From: Verrucomicrobiota bacterium
Lineage (GTDB): Bacteria; Verrucomicrobiota; Verrucomicrobiia; Opitutales; Opitutaceae
DNA length: 64,000 nucleotides
Assembly (NCBI GenBank): GCA_016235555.1
Contig: JACRKC010000004.1
Location: 1-64,000, forward strand
Direction of reading: 5' to 3'
A program made the position numbers and the translations under genes. This document shows, piece by piece, positions 42,451 through 50,452 of this stretch. The notes beneath the pieces were generated by a model that was not told the DNA's origin, searched no databases, and saw only the letters and a program-made list of their open reading frames with translations. The stretch's first letter is position 1, and each line of letters begins with the position of its first letter.

Positions 42451-43911
42451 TTAACGCCCGCCGTTGTTCAGTTTGCTCCGGTGGCGGCTGTAGCCGAAGT
42501 AGATCGCGAGGCCGATCACCATCCAGATGACGAGGCGCAGCCACGTATCGCCGGGCAACGCGACCATCTGGGCGAGGCACACGAGTGCACCGAGCAGCGG
42601 GATGAGCGGGACGAGCGGGGTCTTGAACGGCCGGGGCAAATCGGGCCGGCGGCGGCGGAGCACGATGATCGCGGCGCAGACGATCACGAAGGCGAACAGC
42701 GTGCCGATGTTTACGAGTTCGCCGAGCAGCGCGAGCGGGAGCACGCCGGCGATGATGCACGCGAGGAGGCCCGTGACGATTTGCGTGACATACGGAGTCT
42801 GGAAGCGCGGGTGGGTCTTCGCGAACACCGCGGGCAGCAGGCCATCGTTGGCCATCGAGAAGAAGATGCGCGGCTGGCCCATGAGCATCACGAGACACAC
42901 GGAGCTGAGGCCCATGAGCGCGGCGATCTCGACGATGTAGCGGAGCCACGTCGGTGCGCCGGCGGCTTGGAGCGCGTTTACGACGGGAGCGGCGTTGTTG
43001 AGCGTGGTGTATTTCGCCATGCCCGTGAGCACGAAGGAAAACGTGATGAAGATCACGGTGCAGACCGCGAGCGAGCCGAGGATGCCCTTGGGCATGTCGC
43101 GCTGCGGATCCTTGGCCTCCTGCGCCGAAGTCGAGACGGCGTCGAAGCCGATATAGGCGAAGAAAATCACGCCCGCGCCCTTGAGGATGCCGCTCCAGCC
43201 GAACTCGCCGAACTTGCCGGTGTTGTCGGGGATGAAGGGCGTCCAGTTCGCTTTCGCGATGTCGGGATGGGCGATCACGAACCAGGCGCCGAACGCGATG
43301 CAGAAGATGAGGACCGAGACCTTGGTGACGACCATCACGTTGTTGAAGTTGGCGGATTCCTTGATGCCGATCACGAGGAGGAGAGTGAGGACAAAGATGA
43401 TCGCGACGGCGGGCAGGTTGACGATGGCGCCGGTGAGCACGTAGTGGCCGTTGACGTAGTCGATCGGGGCGCTGCAGAGCTGGGGCGGCACCACGATGCC
43501 GAATTCCTTCAGGAACGCGACGAAGTGCCCGGACCAGCCGACCGCGACGCTGGGCGACGTGAAGAGGTATTCGAGGATGAGGTCCCAGCCGATGATCCAC
43601 GCGAGGAATTCGCCGAGCGTGGCGTAGGCGTAGGTGTAGGCGCTGCCGGCGATCGGAATCATCGCGGCAAACTCCGCGTAGCACAGACCGGCGAAAAGGC
43701 AGCCGAGCCCGGAGACCACGAACGAGAGCGCGATGGCGGGGCCCGCGTATTGGGCGGCGGCCTGGCCGGTGAAGACAAAGATGCCCGCACCGATGATCGC
43801 GCCGATGCCGAGGCTGACGAGGTTGGTGGCGGAAAGCGCGCGGCGCAGGCCATGCTGGCCCGCAGCTTCGCGCTGCAGTTGTTCGACGGATTTGGTTTGG
43901 AACAGGCTCAT
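42451..43911 (-). CDS. APC-family amino-acid permease
   Basis: 486 aa with about twelve transmembrane helices. APC signature near the start: LVSLGIGAIIGAGIFVFTGQ. Other family marks are GSAYTYAYATLGEFLAWIIG and FFAYIGFDAVSTSAQEAKDP. It resembles cationic amino-acid transporters of the YfnA/CAT group. Substrate specificity cannot be read. Single gene, with the start ATG preceding a 25-residue cytosolic leader. Confidence 0.92.
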   Translation of the reverse strand: MSLFQTKSVEQLQREAAGQHGLRRALSATNLVSLGIGAIIGAGIFVFTGQAAAQYAGPAIALSFVVSGLGCLFAGLCYAEFAAMIPIAGSAYTYAYATLGEFLAWIIGWDLILEYLFTSPSVAVGWSGHFVAFLKEFGIVVPPQLCSAPIDYVNGHYVLTGAIVNLPAVAIIFVLTLLLVIGIKESANFNNVMVVTKVSVLIFCIAFGAWFVIAHPDIAKANWTPFIPDNTGKFGEFGWSGILKGAGVIFFAYIGFDAVSTSAQEAKDPQRDMPKGILGSLAVCTVIFITFSFVLTGMAKYTTLNNAAPVVNALQAAGAPTWLRYIVEIAALMGLSSVCLVMLMGQPRIFFSMANDGLLPAVFAKTHPRFQTPYVTQIVTGLLACIIAGVLPLALLGELVNIGTLFAFVIVCAAIIVLRRRRPDLPRPFKTPLVPLIPLLGALVCLAQMVALPGDTWLRLVIWMVIGLAIYFGYSRHRSKLNNGGR

Positions 43912-43942
43912 GAGCGGCTGGGGTCAGCAGGCCGCGGTGAAC

Positions 43943-44533
43943 TCAGAAGGGGGAGCGTGACACTTGGAGCGAGTCGCCGGGCATCAGGCGCGGGTCCTGG
44001 GCCGGACTTTTCTGCGCGAGCTTCACGTCGATCGTGTAGGCGTGCTTGTCGCGCACGAGGCTGACGGCGGTTTCCTTGGCGTAGAGGGTGAAGCCGCCCG
44101 CGGACTGGATGGCTTTGGCGACGGTGAGATCGGGCGACCACGGGATGCGGCTCGGGCGCTGCACTTCGCCGCCGACGTAGACGTAGCGCTCGGTGACATT
44201 CACGGCGACGTCGAGCGCGGTGTAGATTTTTTTCCCGATATAGGTCTCGCGAATGCGCTGCGTGAGGTCGGCGGTGCTGGCGCCGGCCGCCGCCACCGTG
44301 CCGATGAACGGCAGGTTGATCACGCCCTGCTCGTCGATCTGCACGTTGTTGGTGCTGGGATCGGGCACGCCGAGAAGTGCGACGGTGAGACTGTCGCCGA
44401 CGCGCAGTTGCGAGGTGGAGACGGGCACCGGCACCTGCGGATTGGTCGCGGTCACGCCCCCGTCAGTGCCGCAGCCGGCAAACGCGAGCAGCGCGGCAAG
44501 ACTGGCGAGGGCGACGCGCGGGGAGAGTCTCAT
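43943..44533 (-). CDS. Wza-like polysaccharide export lipoprotein
   Basis: 196 aa. Lipoprotein signal with lipobox ALLAFAGCG. A polysaccharide biosynthesis/export (Poly_export) domain follows, RVGDSLTVALLGVPDPSTNN ... VQIDEQGVINLPFIGTV, then an SLBB-like region (RYVYVGGEVQRPSRIPW). It is short and ends PGDSLQVSRSPF, without the C-terminal helix of full Wza. It could be an outer-membrane export pore subunit. No chain-length regulator or Wzx/Wzy adjoins it, so it is an orphan here. Confidence 0.88.
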   Translation of the reverse strand: MRLSPRVALASLAALLAFAGCGTDGGVTATNPQVPVPVSTSQLRVGDSLTVALLGVPDPSTNNVQIDEQGVINLPFIGTVAAAGASTADLTQRIRETYIGKKIYTALDVAVNVTERYVYVGGEVQRPSRIPWSPDLTVAKAIQSAGGFTLYAKETAVSLVRDKHAYTIDVKLAQKSPAQDPRLMPGDSLQVSRSPF

Positions 44534-44598
44534 GGGCGAGCTTCGTGCGCGAAAGTCGGCGGCTTGGCAACTGCGGCGTGCGATTGCGTCGCCGCGGG

Positions 44599-44736
44599 GG
44601 TGTGAATCAAACTGAGGTCAGTTCTCGAAGGCCTCGGTTGTAGCGGCGGTCTATGACCGCCGTCGTTGCGCCAAGGGTATTCGTTCGGCGGTCATAGACC
44701 GCCGCTACAAATCACTGACCTCGGTTTGAGTCACAC
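44599..44736. repeat. 138-bp composite inverted repeat, copy 2 (REP family 1)
   Basis: Same 138-bp length and design as 143-280. Inner hairpins are GTAGCGGCGGTCTATGACCG at 44640 and the inverse ending 44707. The outer arms contain GAATCAAACTGAGGTCAG and its inverse. The centre between hairpins (AAGGGTAT core) is also shared. Confidence 0.85.
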
Positions 44737-44748
44737 CCTCGCCGCGGG

Positions 44749-44873
44749 GGGCGCATCGCACCTGCCTGCAATCCGGAGGGGCGCTTTTCCAAGCGTGCAC
44801 GCCCGGCGGTTGAAAACCGCCGCTCCGTCGCCCCCGCCGGACTGCAAGGAACTGGGCTGCGTCCTCGTCGGGA
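44749..44873. repeat. About 117-bp composite palindromic element (family 5), copy 3
   Basis: The degenerate left arm (GGGGCGCATCGCACCTGCCT) is followed by GGGGCGCTTTTCCAAGCGTG, CGGCGGTTGAAAACCGCCGC and the right arm CGGACTGCAAGGAACTGGGC. It directly adjoins the 138-bp element, so two large composites lie side by side. Confidence 0.75.
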
Positions 44874-44903
44874 AAAACAAAAACGGCAGCCGGGTGGCTG
44901 CCG
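44872..44903 (-). terminator. Rho-independent terminator of the acidic-protein gene
   Basis: On the minus strand an 8-bp stem (CGGCAGCC/GGCTGCCG, 44884-44891 with 44896-44903) is followed by TTTTTGTTTTT. It is 34 bases past the stop at 44937. Confidence 0.85.
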
Positions 44904-44936
44904 TGAAAGGTGGTGGCGGGAGGGCGCGGGAGAGGT

Positions 44937-45743
44937 TCAGCGTTTGCCCTTGGATTTGCGCTGGGGCTTCTCGTCTTCTTCCTCGGCGGCGTCGTCCTCT
45001 TCGTCGGCATCGTCGTCGTCGGAGTCTTTGTCTTCGTCGCCGTCGCCCTTTTTCTTTTCACCCTCCTCGTCGTCGCCGTCTTCCTCATCCTCGTCCCACT
45101 TGAGCGACTCGTCGTTCTTGAGTTTTTCCTCTTCCTCTTCGTCGAGTTCCGGCAGGTCGGCGTCGTCGGCTTCGTCTTCGATGCCTTTCGCCGGCGCTTC
45201 CTCGTCGGAGTCGTAACCGGCGGGCATGAAGTCGAGGATCGAAGTGAGCTCCTCGAAGGTGTGGATCGCACTGCCGTGCATGAAGTGGCTGTTCTGGTCC
45301 TCGCGGATCTCGTCCTCCACTTCGTCGACCGAGAGCTTCGATTCAAACTCGAAGAGGTCGTTGAGCATCTTCACGCGGCAGCGCGTGATGTGGTCGAGCA
45401 GGTCGGCGTAGGGGCCGTTCTCCTCGTCGAGAATATCAGGCAGGGCGAAGAGTTTCTCCTCGGAGTCGAAGAGCGACTCCTTCACGCGCTTGAGCCGGAC
45501 CTTGCCGGTGCCGAGGTCCTTGTCGATGCGGAAGGCGATGAAGGCCGACTCGAACACATCCTGATCGAAGCCGTAGTCGCGCAGCGGATCGACGAGTTCG
45601 ATGAGGTGGGCGAGTTGGCGCGGATCGATGATGCTGAGGCCGTCCACATCCCAGCGCACGGGGTCGCTCGTTTCCGCGACCCACCAGTTATGGTCGTCGC
45701 CGAGACGGACGATGCACCAATCGAGAGAGTTAGGCTTGGCCAT
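44937..45743 (-). CDS. Conserved-looking protein with long acidic C-terminal tail
   Basis: 268 aa. The first 170 residues look globular (MAKPNSLDWCIVRLGDDHNW, ETSDPVRWDVDGLSIIDPRQ, KVKMLNDLFEFESKLS-like helices). The last 95 or so are dominated by Asp/Glu with Lys clusters and end in KSKGKR, a charged disordered tail. I recognise no family. Such tails often bind basic proteins or cations, but that is inference. The ATG at 45743 is directly before the conserved-looking start. It has its own terminator and is divergent from pyrD. Confidence 0.75.
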   Translation of the reverse strand: MAKPNSLDWCIVRLGDDHNWWVAETSDPVRWDVDGLSIIDPRQLAHLIELVDPLRDYGFDQDVFESAFIAFRIDKDLGTGKVRLKRVKESLFDSEEKLFALPDILDEENGPYADLLDHITRCRVKMLNDLFEFESKLSVDEVEDEIREDQNSHFMHGSAIHTFEELTSILDFMPAGYDSDEEAPAKGIEDEADDADLPELDEEEEEKLKNDESLKWDEDEEDGDDEEGEKKKGDGDEDKDSDDDDADEEDDAAEEEDEKPQRKSKGKR

Positions 45744-45929
45744 AGAATCAGGAGAATGGGCTGGAATTTTCGCGCAGCGTGCGAGGGGTGTTTGAAAAAA
45801 CAAGCACAAAAACGGTCACCGCGTAACGACCCCGTTACGGGCGAAAATCGCTCCGGAAAATCCTGCGCGGGCGGGGCTTCGGCACGCGCGACACTTGCAT
45901 TTTGACGGCGCGATTTCACGCTGCCCGGC

Positions 45930-46994
45930 ATGGGCTGGCTTTACGAAAAACTCGTCCGACGCGCCTTCTTCGCGCTCGATTCCGAGACCGCGCACGAGCG
46001 GGGGGTGCAGGCGATGGCCCTGCTGGGGGCGGTGCCGCCCGTGTGTCGGGCGCTGGAGGCGTGGACACGGCTGCCTGCGGGTGCGCGCCCGGTGGCGGCG
46101 TTTGGGCTGAAGTTTCCCAACGCAGTCGGCCTCGCGGCGGGCTTCGACAAGAATGCCGTGGCCTGGCCGGCCGCGGCGGCCATGGGTTTCGGGCATGTGG
46201 AGATCGGCACGGTGACGGCGCTGGCGCAGCCGGGCAACCCGCGGCCGCGGATGTTTCGCTATCCGCCGCAGGAGGCGGTGATCAATCGGATGGGCTTTAA
46301 TAATGAAGGCTCCGCGGCGGTCGCGACGCGGCTGGCGCGCCAGACTCCGCGGGGCGCTCGGCGCATCCCGCTCGGCATCAATCTCGGAAAATCCAAGGTC
46401 GCGGAACTCGACCGGGCGACGGAGGACTACCTGGCAAGTTTCGGCCGGCTGGCCGATCACGCCGACTACGTGGTGCTGAATGTCTCGAGTCCCAACACGC
46501 CAAACCTGCGGCAGCTGCAGGATGAAGGGCGGCTGCGGGAACTCCTCGGCGCGATCACGGCGGCGAATCGCGCGCGCGCCTCCTCGGCGCCCGGCGGGCG
46601 TCGTGTCCCCGTGCTGCTGAAAATCGCCCCCGATCTGACGTGGACGCAGATCGACGCGGTGCTGGGCGTGATCGCGGAGTATGGCCTGGACGGCATCATC
46701 GCCACCAACACGACGCTGGCGCGGCCGGGGTTCTTCGCGACGGTGAACGAAACCGGCGGTCTGAGTGGCGCGCCCCTGCGCCAGCGATCGACCGAAATCA
46801 TCAATTACATCGCGCGCGCGACCGGTGGCCGGTTGCCCATCGTCGGGGTCGGAGGGATCTGCGATGTCGCCGGGGCCGCCGAGAAACTCGATGCCGGTGC
46901 GACGCTGGTGCAGGTTTACACGGGGATGATCTACCGTGGGCCGTTTTTTGCCGCGGCGCTGGCCCGCGGGCTGGCGGAGCGGCAGCGGCGTTGA
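45930..46994 (+). CDS. pyrD: Dihydroorotate dehydrogenase (quinone), class 2
   Basis: 354 aa. Membrane-associated class 2 enzyme that oxidises dihydroorotate with quinone in pyrimidine synthesis. It has the N-terminal amphipathic region of class 2 (MGWLYEKLVRRAFFALDSET), FMN and substrate motifs (GLAAGFDKNAVAW, NRMGFNNEG), the catalytic Ser in NVSSPNTPNLRQLQ, KIAPDL and the terminal GVGGI/VYTGMIYRGP FMN-phosphate loop. Complete and of normal length. Confidence 0.95.
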   Translation: MGWLYEKLVRRAFFALDSETAHERGVQAMALLGAVPPVCRALEAWTRLPAGARPVAAFGLKFPNAVGLAAGFDKNAVAWPAAAAMGFGHVEIGTVTALAQPGNPRPRMFRYPPQEAVINRMGFNNEGSAAVATRLARQTPRGARRIPLGINLGKSKVAELDRATEDYLASFGRLADHADYVVLNVSSPNTPNLRQLQDEGRLRELLGAITAANRARASSAPGGRRVPVLLKIAPDLTWTQIDAVLGVIAEYGLDGIIATNTTLARPGFFATVNETGGLSGAPLRQRSTEIINYIARATGGRLPIVGVGGICDVAGAAEKLDAGATLVQVYTGMIYRGPFFAAALARGLAERQRR

Positions 46995-47013
46995 CGGAAA
47001 ACCCGTTCAATCC

Positions 47014-47080
47014 CGGGCTCGGCGGTTGAAAACCGCCGTTCCGTCGCGCTCACCGGACGTCAAGAAACTGAGATATGCCC
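47014..47080. repeat. About 117-bp composite palindromic element (family 5), right half only
   Basis: CGGCGGTTGAAAACCGCCGT hairpin followed by the right arm CGGACGTCAAGAAACTGAGA. The left arm and the GGGGCGC hairpin are absent. It starts about 20 bases after the pyrD stop. Confidence 0.75.
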
Positions 47081-47159
47081 TTCAATCTGCAAAATCGATT
47101 TTCAGTGCTGGACAAGGTTCGGGCGATTCCTCTTAGTCCGCGTTCCTCTCTTTACACCT

Positions 47160-47244
47160 GCTCGGGTGGTGGAATTGGTAGACACACACGTTTGAGGGGC
47201 GTGTGCCGTAAGGCGTGCGAGTTCGAGTCTCGCCCCGAGCACCA
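47160..47244 (+). tRNA. tRNA-Leu (anticodon GAG), CCA encoded
   Basis: 85 nt. Acceptor stem GCTCGGG (47160-47166) pairs with CCCGAGC (47234-47240), discriminator A, encoded CCA at 47242-47244. The D-loop and 5' part (TGGTGGAATTGGTAGACAC) are those of leucine tRNAs. Anticodon stem CACGT/GCGTG with loop TTGAGGG gives anticodon GAG at 47194-47196, reading CUC/CUU. The variable arm (TGCCGTAAGGCGT) and T arm (GTTCGAGTC) are present. Confidence 0.96.
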
Positions 47245-47493
47245 TGCTTCACCCGCGTCGCGGGAAGCAATTCGAGGCTGGCGAACTCCACAGCCCAGCG
47301 GCGGGGAGGGCCGTCGGCTCCGGAATACGGAATTTGGCGGCTTGAGGCCTGTAGCTGCGCCCGGTCAGCGGTCCCCCGGGGGCCTTGGGGTGTTAATCTC
47401 CCTCCGATGGCCGGGAAACTGCTTGCCTCTCCCTCGGACGCGCGGGACACTGCGCCGCGATTACGATCCGTCTCGCACACCATCCGCAAACCT

Positions 47494-47517
47494 CGCGGGC
47501 ATCCGCCCGCTTTTTTA
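47494..47517 (+). terminator. Terminator hairpin ending five bases before a start codon
   Basis: Stem GCGGGC (47495-47500), loop ATCC, GCCCGC (47505-47510), then TTTTTT. It could end the tRNA-Leu transcript, but it abuts the ATG at 47522, leaving no room for a promoter or ribosome site in between. Confidence 0.75.
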
Positions 47518-47521
47518 GTCA

Positions 47522-49501
47522 ATGGACGACACCGCTCCCAAGGAAAACCAGCCGGAACAGACTCCGGAAAATCCGCCTGCCGACTTCAACAAGATCGACC
47601 TGAGCCAGCTTCAGGGCTTCAGCTTCGGCACGCAATGGTCGGTCGACAAGACCGCACCCTCCGAAGGGCGCGACCGGCCGCGCCGCGAAGACCGGCGTGA
47701 CGGCCCGGGCGGTGGCCCGGATCGGCGCGACCGCCGGTCGTTCCGCCGGCCGGCTGGCCCTGCGGGTAGCGAGGCTCCGGCAGGGGGCGGCGAACGCCGC
47801 GAATTTTCGGGCGATCGTCCGCCGCGCCGCGAAGGCGGCGATTTCCGTGGTGGCCCGCGGCGGGATGGACCCGGCGGCGGCGGCGAGTTTCGCGGTGGCC
47901 CCCGTCGTGGCGGCTACGGCGGCCGGGGCGAACCGATGGAGCGCGGCCCCTACGACAGTCCCTATTTCACGGCCACGTTTTATCCGGAGGACACGAGCTT
48001 CAACACGCTCGTCCAGACGATCCGCAAATCCTGCCGGACGATCGAGCTCTTCGAAATTGCGCGGACCGTGGTGGCGAAGACCGACCGCTTCGTGGTCGTG
48101 GTCTCGCGCAAGACGCCGGGCGACTATGCCGCGCCCTCCGCCGCGGCCGGTGTCGCTTCCGCTCCGGCGGAGCGTGCGCCGCGGCAACCCATCTACATTT
48201 CGCTGCCGGACGGCGTCCCGTTTGACACCGAAGAGGCGGCCGTCGCCCATGTGATGAGCGCGCACCTCGACAAGTTCTTCGACATGGCCGAGGTCGAGGT
48301 CGAGGCCCCGAAGGGGAATTTCCAAGTCATCAACAAGTGCGGCGTGACGGGCGAACTGCTCGGGCCGCCGAATTACCATCGCTACAACCAGATCGTCCAG
48401 CAGCACCACGCGGCCAAAGTGTCGCGGATGGCGTTTGAGGCGTTTCGCAGTCGCATCGAGACGGTCCGCGATCCGGAGGCGGTCGCGCAGTGGCTGGCGA
48501 AAATGAAGAAGACCACGCGTTACACGTGGAAGATGCCCGCCCCGAAGGCCGCGAAACCGGCGGTGGCTGAGACGCCCGCCGCCGAGGCGCCTGCTCCGGC
48601 GCCGGAGGCGCCAGCAACCGACACGCCCGCGCCCGAGGCTCCCGCCGCCCCGGCGGTGCCGACGTTCGATGCCTACGAGGACGCGCGCCTGCATCTGTTG
48701 ACGACCGCGCGCGAGCGCATCGTGCGGGCGGTCGAGCACGCGCGGTTCCACGGCAAACTCGCCGAAACCATGCCGCAGGGTGAAATCCGCCGGGCCATCG
48801 AAGGCGCGCTGGAGCGTCAGCGGAAATTCCCGCTCGACACCGCCAATGCCCTGCGTGGGCGTCTCCGCCGCGAGCACTTCACGATCTTCAAGAAAGGTTC
48901 GAAGGGCGTGAGCTACGTGTGCGCCGTGAAGCGCAAGTTCCGCGTGCCCGGCCAGACGTTCGCCGACAGCATCGGCGCGCTGATCGCCTTCGTCGAGGCG
49001 CACCCGATGGTTCGCGCGAGCGAGCTGCCGTCGAAGTTGCTCGGCATCAATCTACCCGCCCAGGCCGCGCCTGCCGCCGCCCCGGCCGAAGGCGCCGCTC
49101 CGGCGACGCCCGTGCCGGAACTTACGGTCGACGAGCGCGCGAAAATCTCGCGCTTGCAGGGCGACCTGATGTGGCTCGTGCGCGAAGGCTACGTGACCGA
49201 GTTCATCGACGGCACGCTCTACGCGCCGCCGCCCATGGTCGAGGCGCGCAAGAAGGAAGTCGAAGCCGAGGAGCACGATCCGGAGAACTTCCCCGAGGCT
49301 CCGCCGCCCGCCGAGACGCCTGCACCGGCGGCGGCCGCACCGGCAGCGCCGGCCGAGGTCCCGGCCGAAGCGCCGGCGGTGGTCGAACCTACGGCACCCG
49401 TGGAGGCTGCCTCTGAGCAGCCGCCCGCGCCGGTGGCGGAAGCCCCGGCCGAGCCGGCACCAGCTCCCGCCGAGCCGAAAGCGGAACCGCCGCCGGCTTG
49501 A
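47522..49501 (+). CDS. RGG/RG-rich protein with Ala/Pro-rich linkers
   Basis: 659 aa. Residues 1-45 are a conserved-looking leader (DFNKIDLSQLQGFSFGTQWS). Residues about 47-140 are RGG/RDR-rich, like RNA-binding disordered regions. A compact domain around 144-200 follows (YFTATFYPEDTSFNTLVQTI, TIELFEIARTVVAKTDRFVV), then a His-rich stretch (GPPNYHRYNQIVQQHHAAK). A helical region near 400-490 includes KFPLDTANALRGRLRREHFT. The tail after residue 590 is Ala/Pro/Glu-rich. I recognise no named family. RNA binding is inferred only from the RGG tract. A terminator hairpin immediately precedes the ATG. Confidence 0.85.
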   Translation: MDDTAPKENQPEQTPENPPADFNKIDLSQLQGFSFGTQWSVDKTAPSEGRDRPRREDRRDGPGGGPDRRDRRSFRRPAGPAGSEAPAGGGERREFSGDRPPRREGGDFRGGPRRDGPGGGGEFRGGPRRGGYGGRGEPMERGPYDSPYFTATFYPEDTSFNTLVQTIRKSCRTIELFEIARTVVAKTDRFVVVVSRKTPGDYAAPSAAAGVASAPAERAPRQPIYISLPDGVPFDTEEAAVAHVMSAHLDKFFDMAEVEVEAPKGNFQVINKCGVTGELLGPPNYHRYNQIVQQHHAAKVSRMAFEAFRSRIETVRDPEAVAQWLAKMKKTTRYTWKMPAPKAAKPAVAETPAAEAPAPAPEAPATDTPAPEAPAAPAVPTFDAYEDARLHLLTTARERIVRAVEHARFHGKLAETMPQGEIRRAIEGALERQRKFPLDTANALRGRLRREHFTIFKKGSKGVSYVCAVKRKFRVPGQTFADSIGALIAFVEAHPMVRASELPSKLLGINLPAQAAPAAAPAEGAAPATPVPELTVDERAKISRLQGDLMWLVREGYVTEFIDGTLYAPPPMVEARKKEVEAEEHDPENFPEAPPPAETPAPAAAAPAAPAEVPAEAPAVVEPTAPVEAASEQPPAPVAEAPAEPAPAPAEPKAEPPPA

Positions 49502-49564
49502 GCGGCAGGTGCACCGGCTAGAGGCTGGCTGCACTTTTGTCAGAAAAGACGGACGGACTCCGAG

Positions 49565-49634
49565 GTAGGGCAGGTCTGTGACCTGCCCTTTCACGCGGTG
49601 AGTGCTCGCGGGGCAGGTCACAGACCTGCCCTAC
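49565..49634. repeat. REP family 6 pair (GTAGGGCAGGTC hairpins)
   Basis: GTAGGGCAGGTCTGTGACCT followed by GCCC, and its inverse ending at 49634. Both halves are perfect 8-bp stems with a GTAG foot. It lies between the convergent RGG-rich and TonB-C genes. Confidence 0.88.
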
Positions 49635-49671
49635 TTCCAGCCACCGCTCCGCGCAAAGTTCATGACAGGCT

Positions 49672-50133
49672 CTAGTCTTCGTCGAAGGCGAATCTAATCC
49701 TGCAATCCAGAATCATGCCCGAGCGTGATTCTGGATTGTTGAGGCCGGGCAATTCTCGAAACCGCCAGAGCTTGGTGGCGTTGATGACCGGGTGCTCAAA
49801 CTCGCGTTGGCTGCTTTGGACGATGCGCGAGCTGCTCACCGCGCCGTCGGCGCCGATCGTTAGCCGGATAGTGACTTCACCGGCGATTCCGGCTCGAACC
49901 ATCTCCATGGGATAAAACGGCATTGGTGCGGCGGGAACCGGCCAGCCGCGCGGCGACTCAGCTGCAGGAGTCACGGATTCCAGAGTCACCACAGGTGTGC
50001 CCGGGCCTGAATACCCGCCGCCATAAATGCGACGTGCTCTGGAGGAGCAGCCAATTTGAAGCATCGCAATGCTGGTGACCAGGACGGTCAGCAGCGCGGC
50101 GAACCCAATCCGATTGGATGGCTGTGAGTTCAT
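49672..50133 (-). CDS. TonB C-terminal-domain lipoprotein
   Basis: 153 aa. Lipoprotein signal with lipobox MLQIGCSS. The C-terminal part (residues about 75-150) is a TonB-C-like fold: PMEMVRAGIAGEVTIRLTIG, ADGAVSSSRIVQSSQREFEH and PVINATKLWRFRELPG. Unlike a true TonB it lacks the Pro-rich spanning region and is lipid-anchored, so energy transduction is doubtful. The ATG at 50133 precedes the signal peptide. GC is somewhat lower than the neighbours. Confidence 0.85.
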   Translation of the reverse strand: MNSQPSNRIGFAALLTVLVTSIAMLQIGCSSRARRIYGGGYSGPGTPVVTLESVTPAAESPRGWPVPAAPMPFYPMEMVRAGIAGEVTIRLTIGADGAVSSSRIVQSSQREFEHPVINATKLWRFRELPGLNNPESRSGMILDCRIRFAFDED

Positions 50134-50239
50134 CGGGGAGTTTGTGGCACGACTACTACTACACGACGAGCGACTCAATCTTACCTTGGCCGGCATTGTG
50201 CAGTTGAGCTCGTGCCTATTCGTGACCGCGCCGTGCAGC

Positions 50240-50314
50240 GGTGGAGCGCGTTGCCCCACCGCGCCATCGCGACCCACGACGTAATCCAGCGCGTTGAGGG
50301 CAACGCGCTCCACC
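50240..50314. repeat. REP family 2 pair
   Basis: The left half GTGGAGCGCGTTGCCCCACC has a degenerate second arm. The right half AGCGCGTTGAGGGCAACGCG followed by CTCCACC is intact. It adjoins the family 5 element that starts at 50335. Confidence 0.8.
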
Positions 50315-50334
50315 TCGACTGCAACGTTCCCGTG

Positions 50335-50452
50335 GGGGCGCATCTCACTTTCTTGCACTGCGGAGGGGCGCCTTTCCCAGCGCCCAAGCTCGGCGGTTGA
50401 AAACCACCGCTCCGTCGCTCTCTCCGGACTGCAAGAAACTGAGATGCGTCCT
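50335..50452. repeat. About 117-bp composite palindromic element (family 5), copy 5
   Basis: Left arm GCATCTCACTTTCTTGCACT, hairpins GGGGCGCCTTTCCCAGCGCC and CGGCGGTTGAAAACCACCGC, right arm CGGACTGCAAGAAACTGAGA. Together with 28603-28717 it is the most complete copy. The in-frame ATG used for the next gene lies in its right arm. Confidence 0.85.

Noticed and set aside
44944-45905. Val/Leu/Ser-rich plus-strand frames opposite the acidic protein
   Set aside because: They are the complement of the Asp/Glu-rich tail (GAG/GAC read as Ser/Val/Phe codons). They have no ribosome site and no family resemblance.
47160-47244. Reading the anticodon as TGA (serine)
   Set aside because: Aligning the anticodon stem as CACGT/GCGTG gives a proper 7-base loop TTGAGGG with anticodon GAG, and the 5' body is that of leucine tRNAs.
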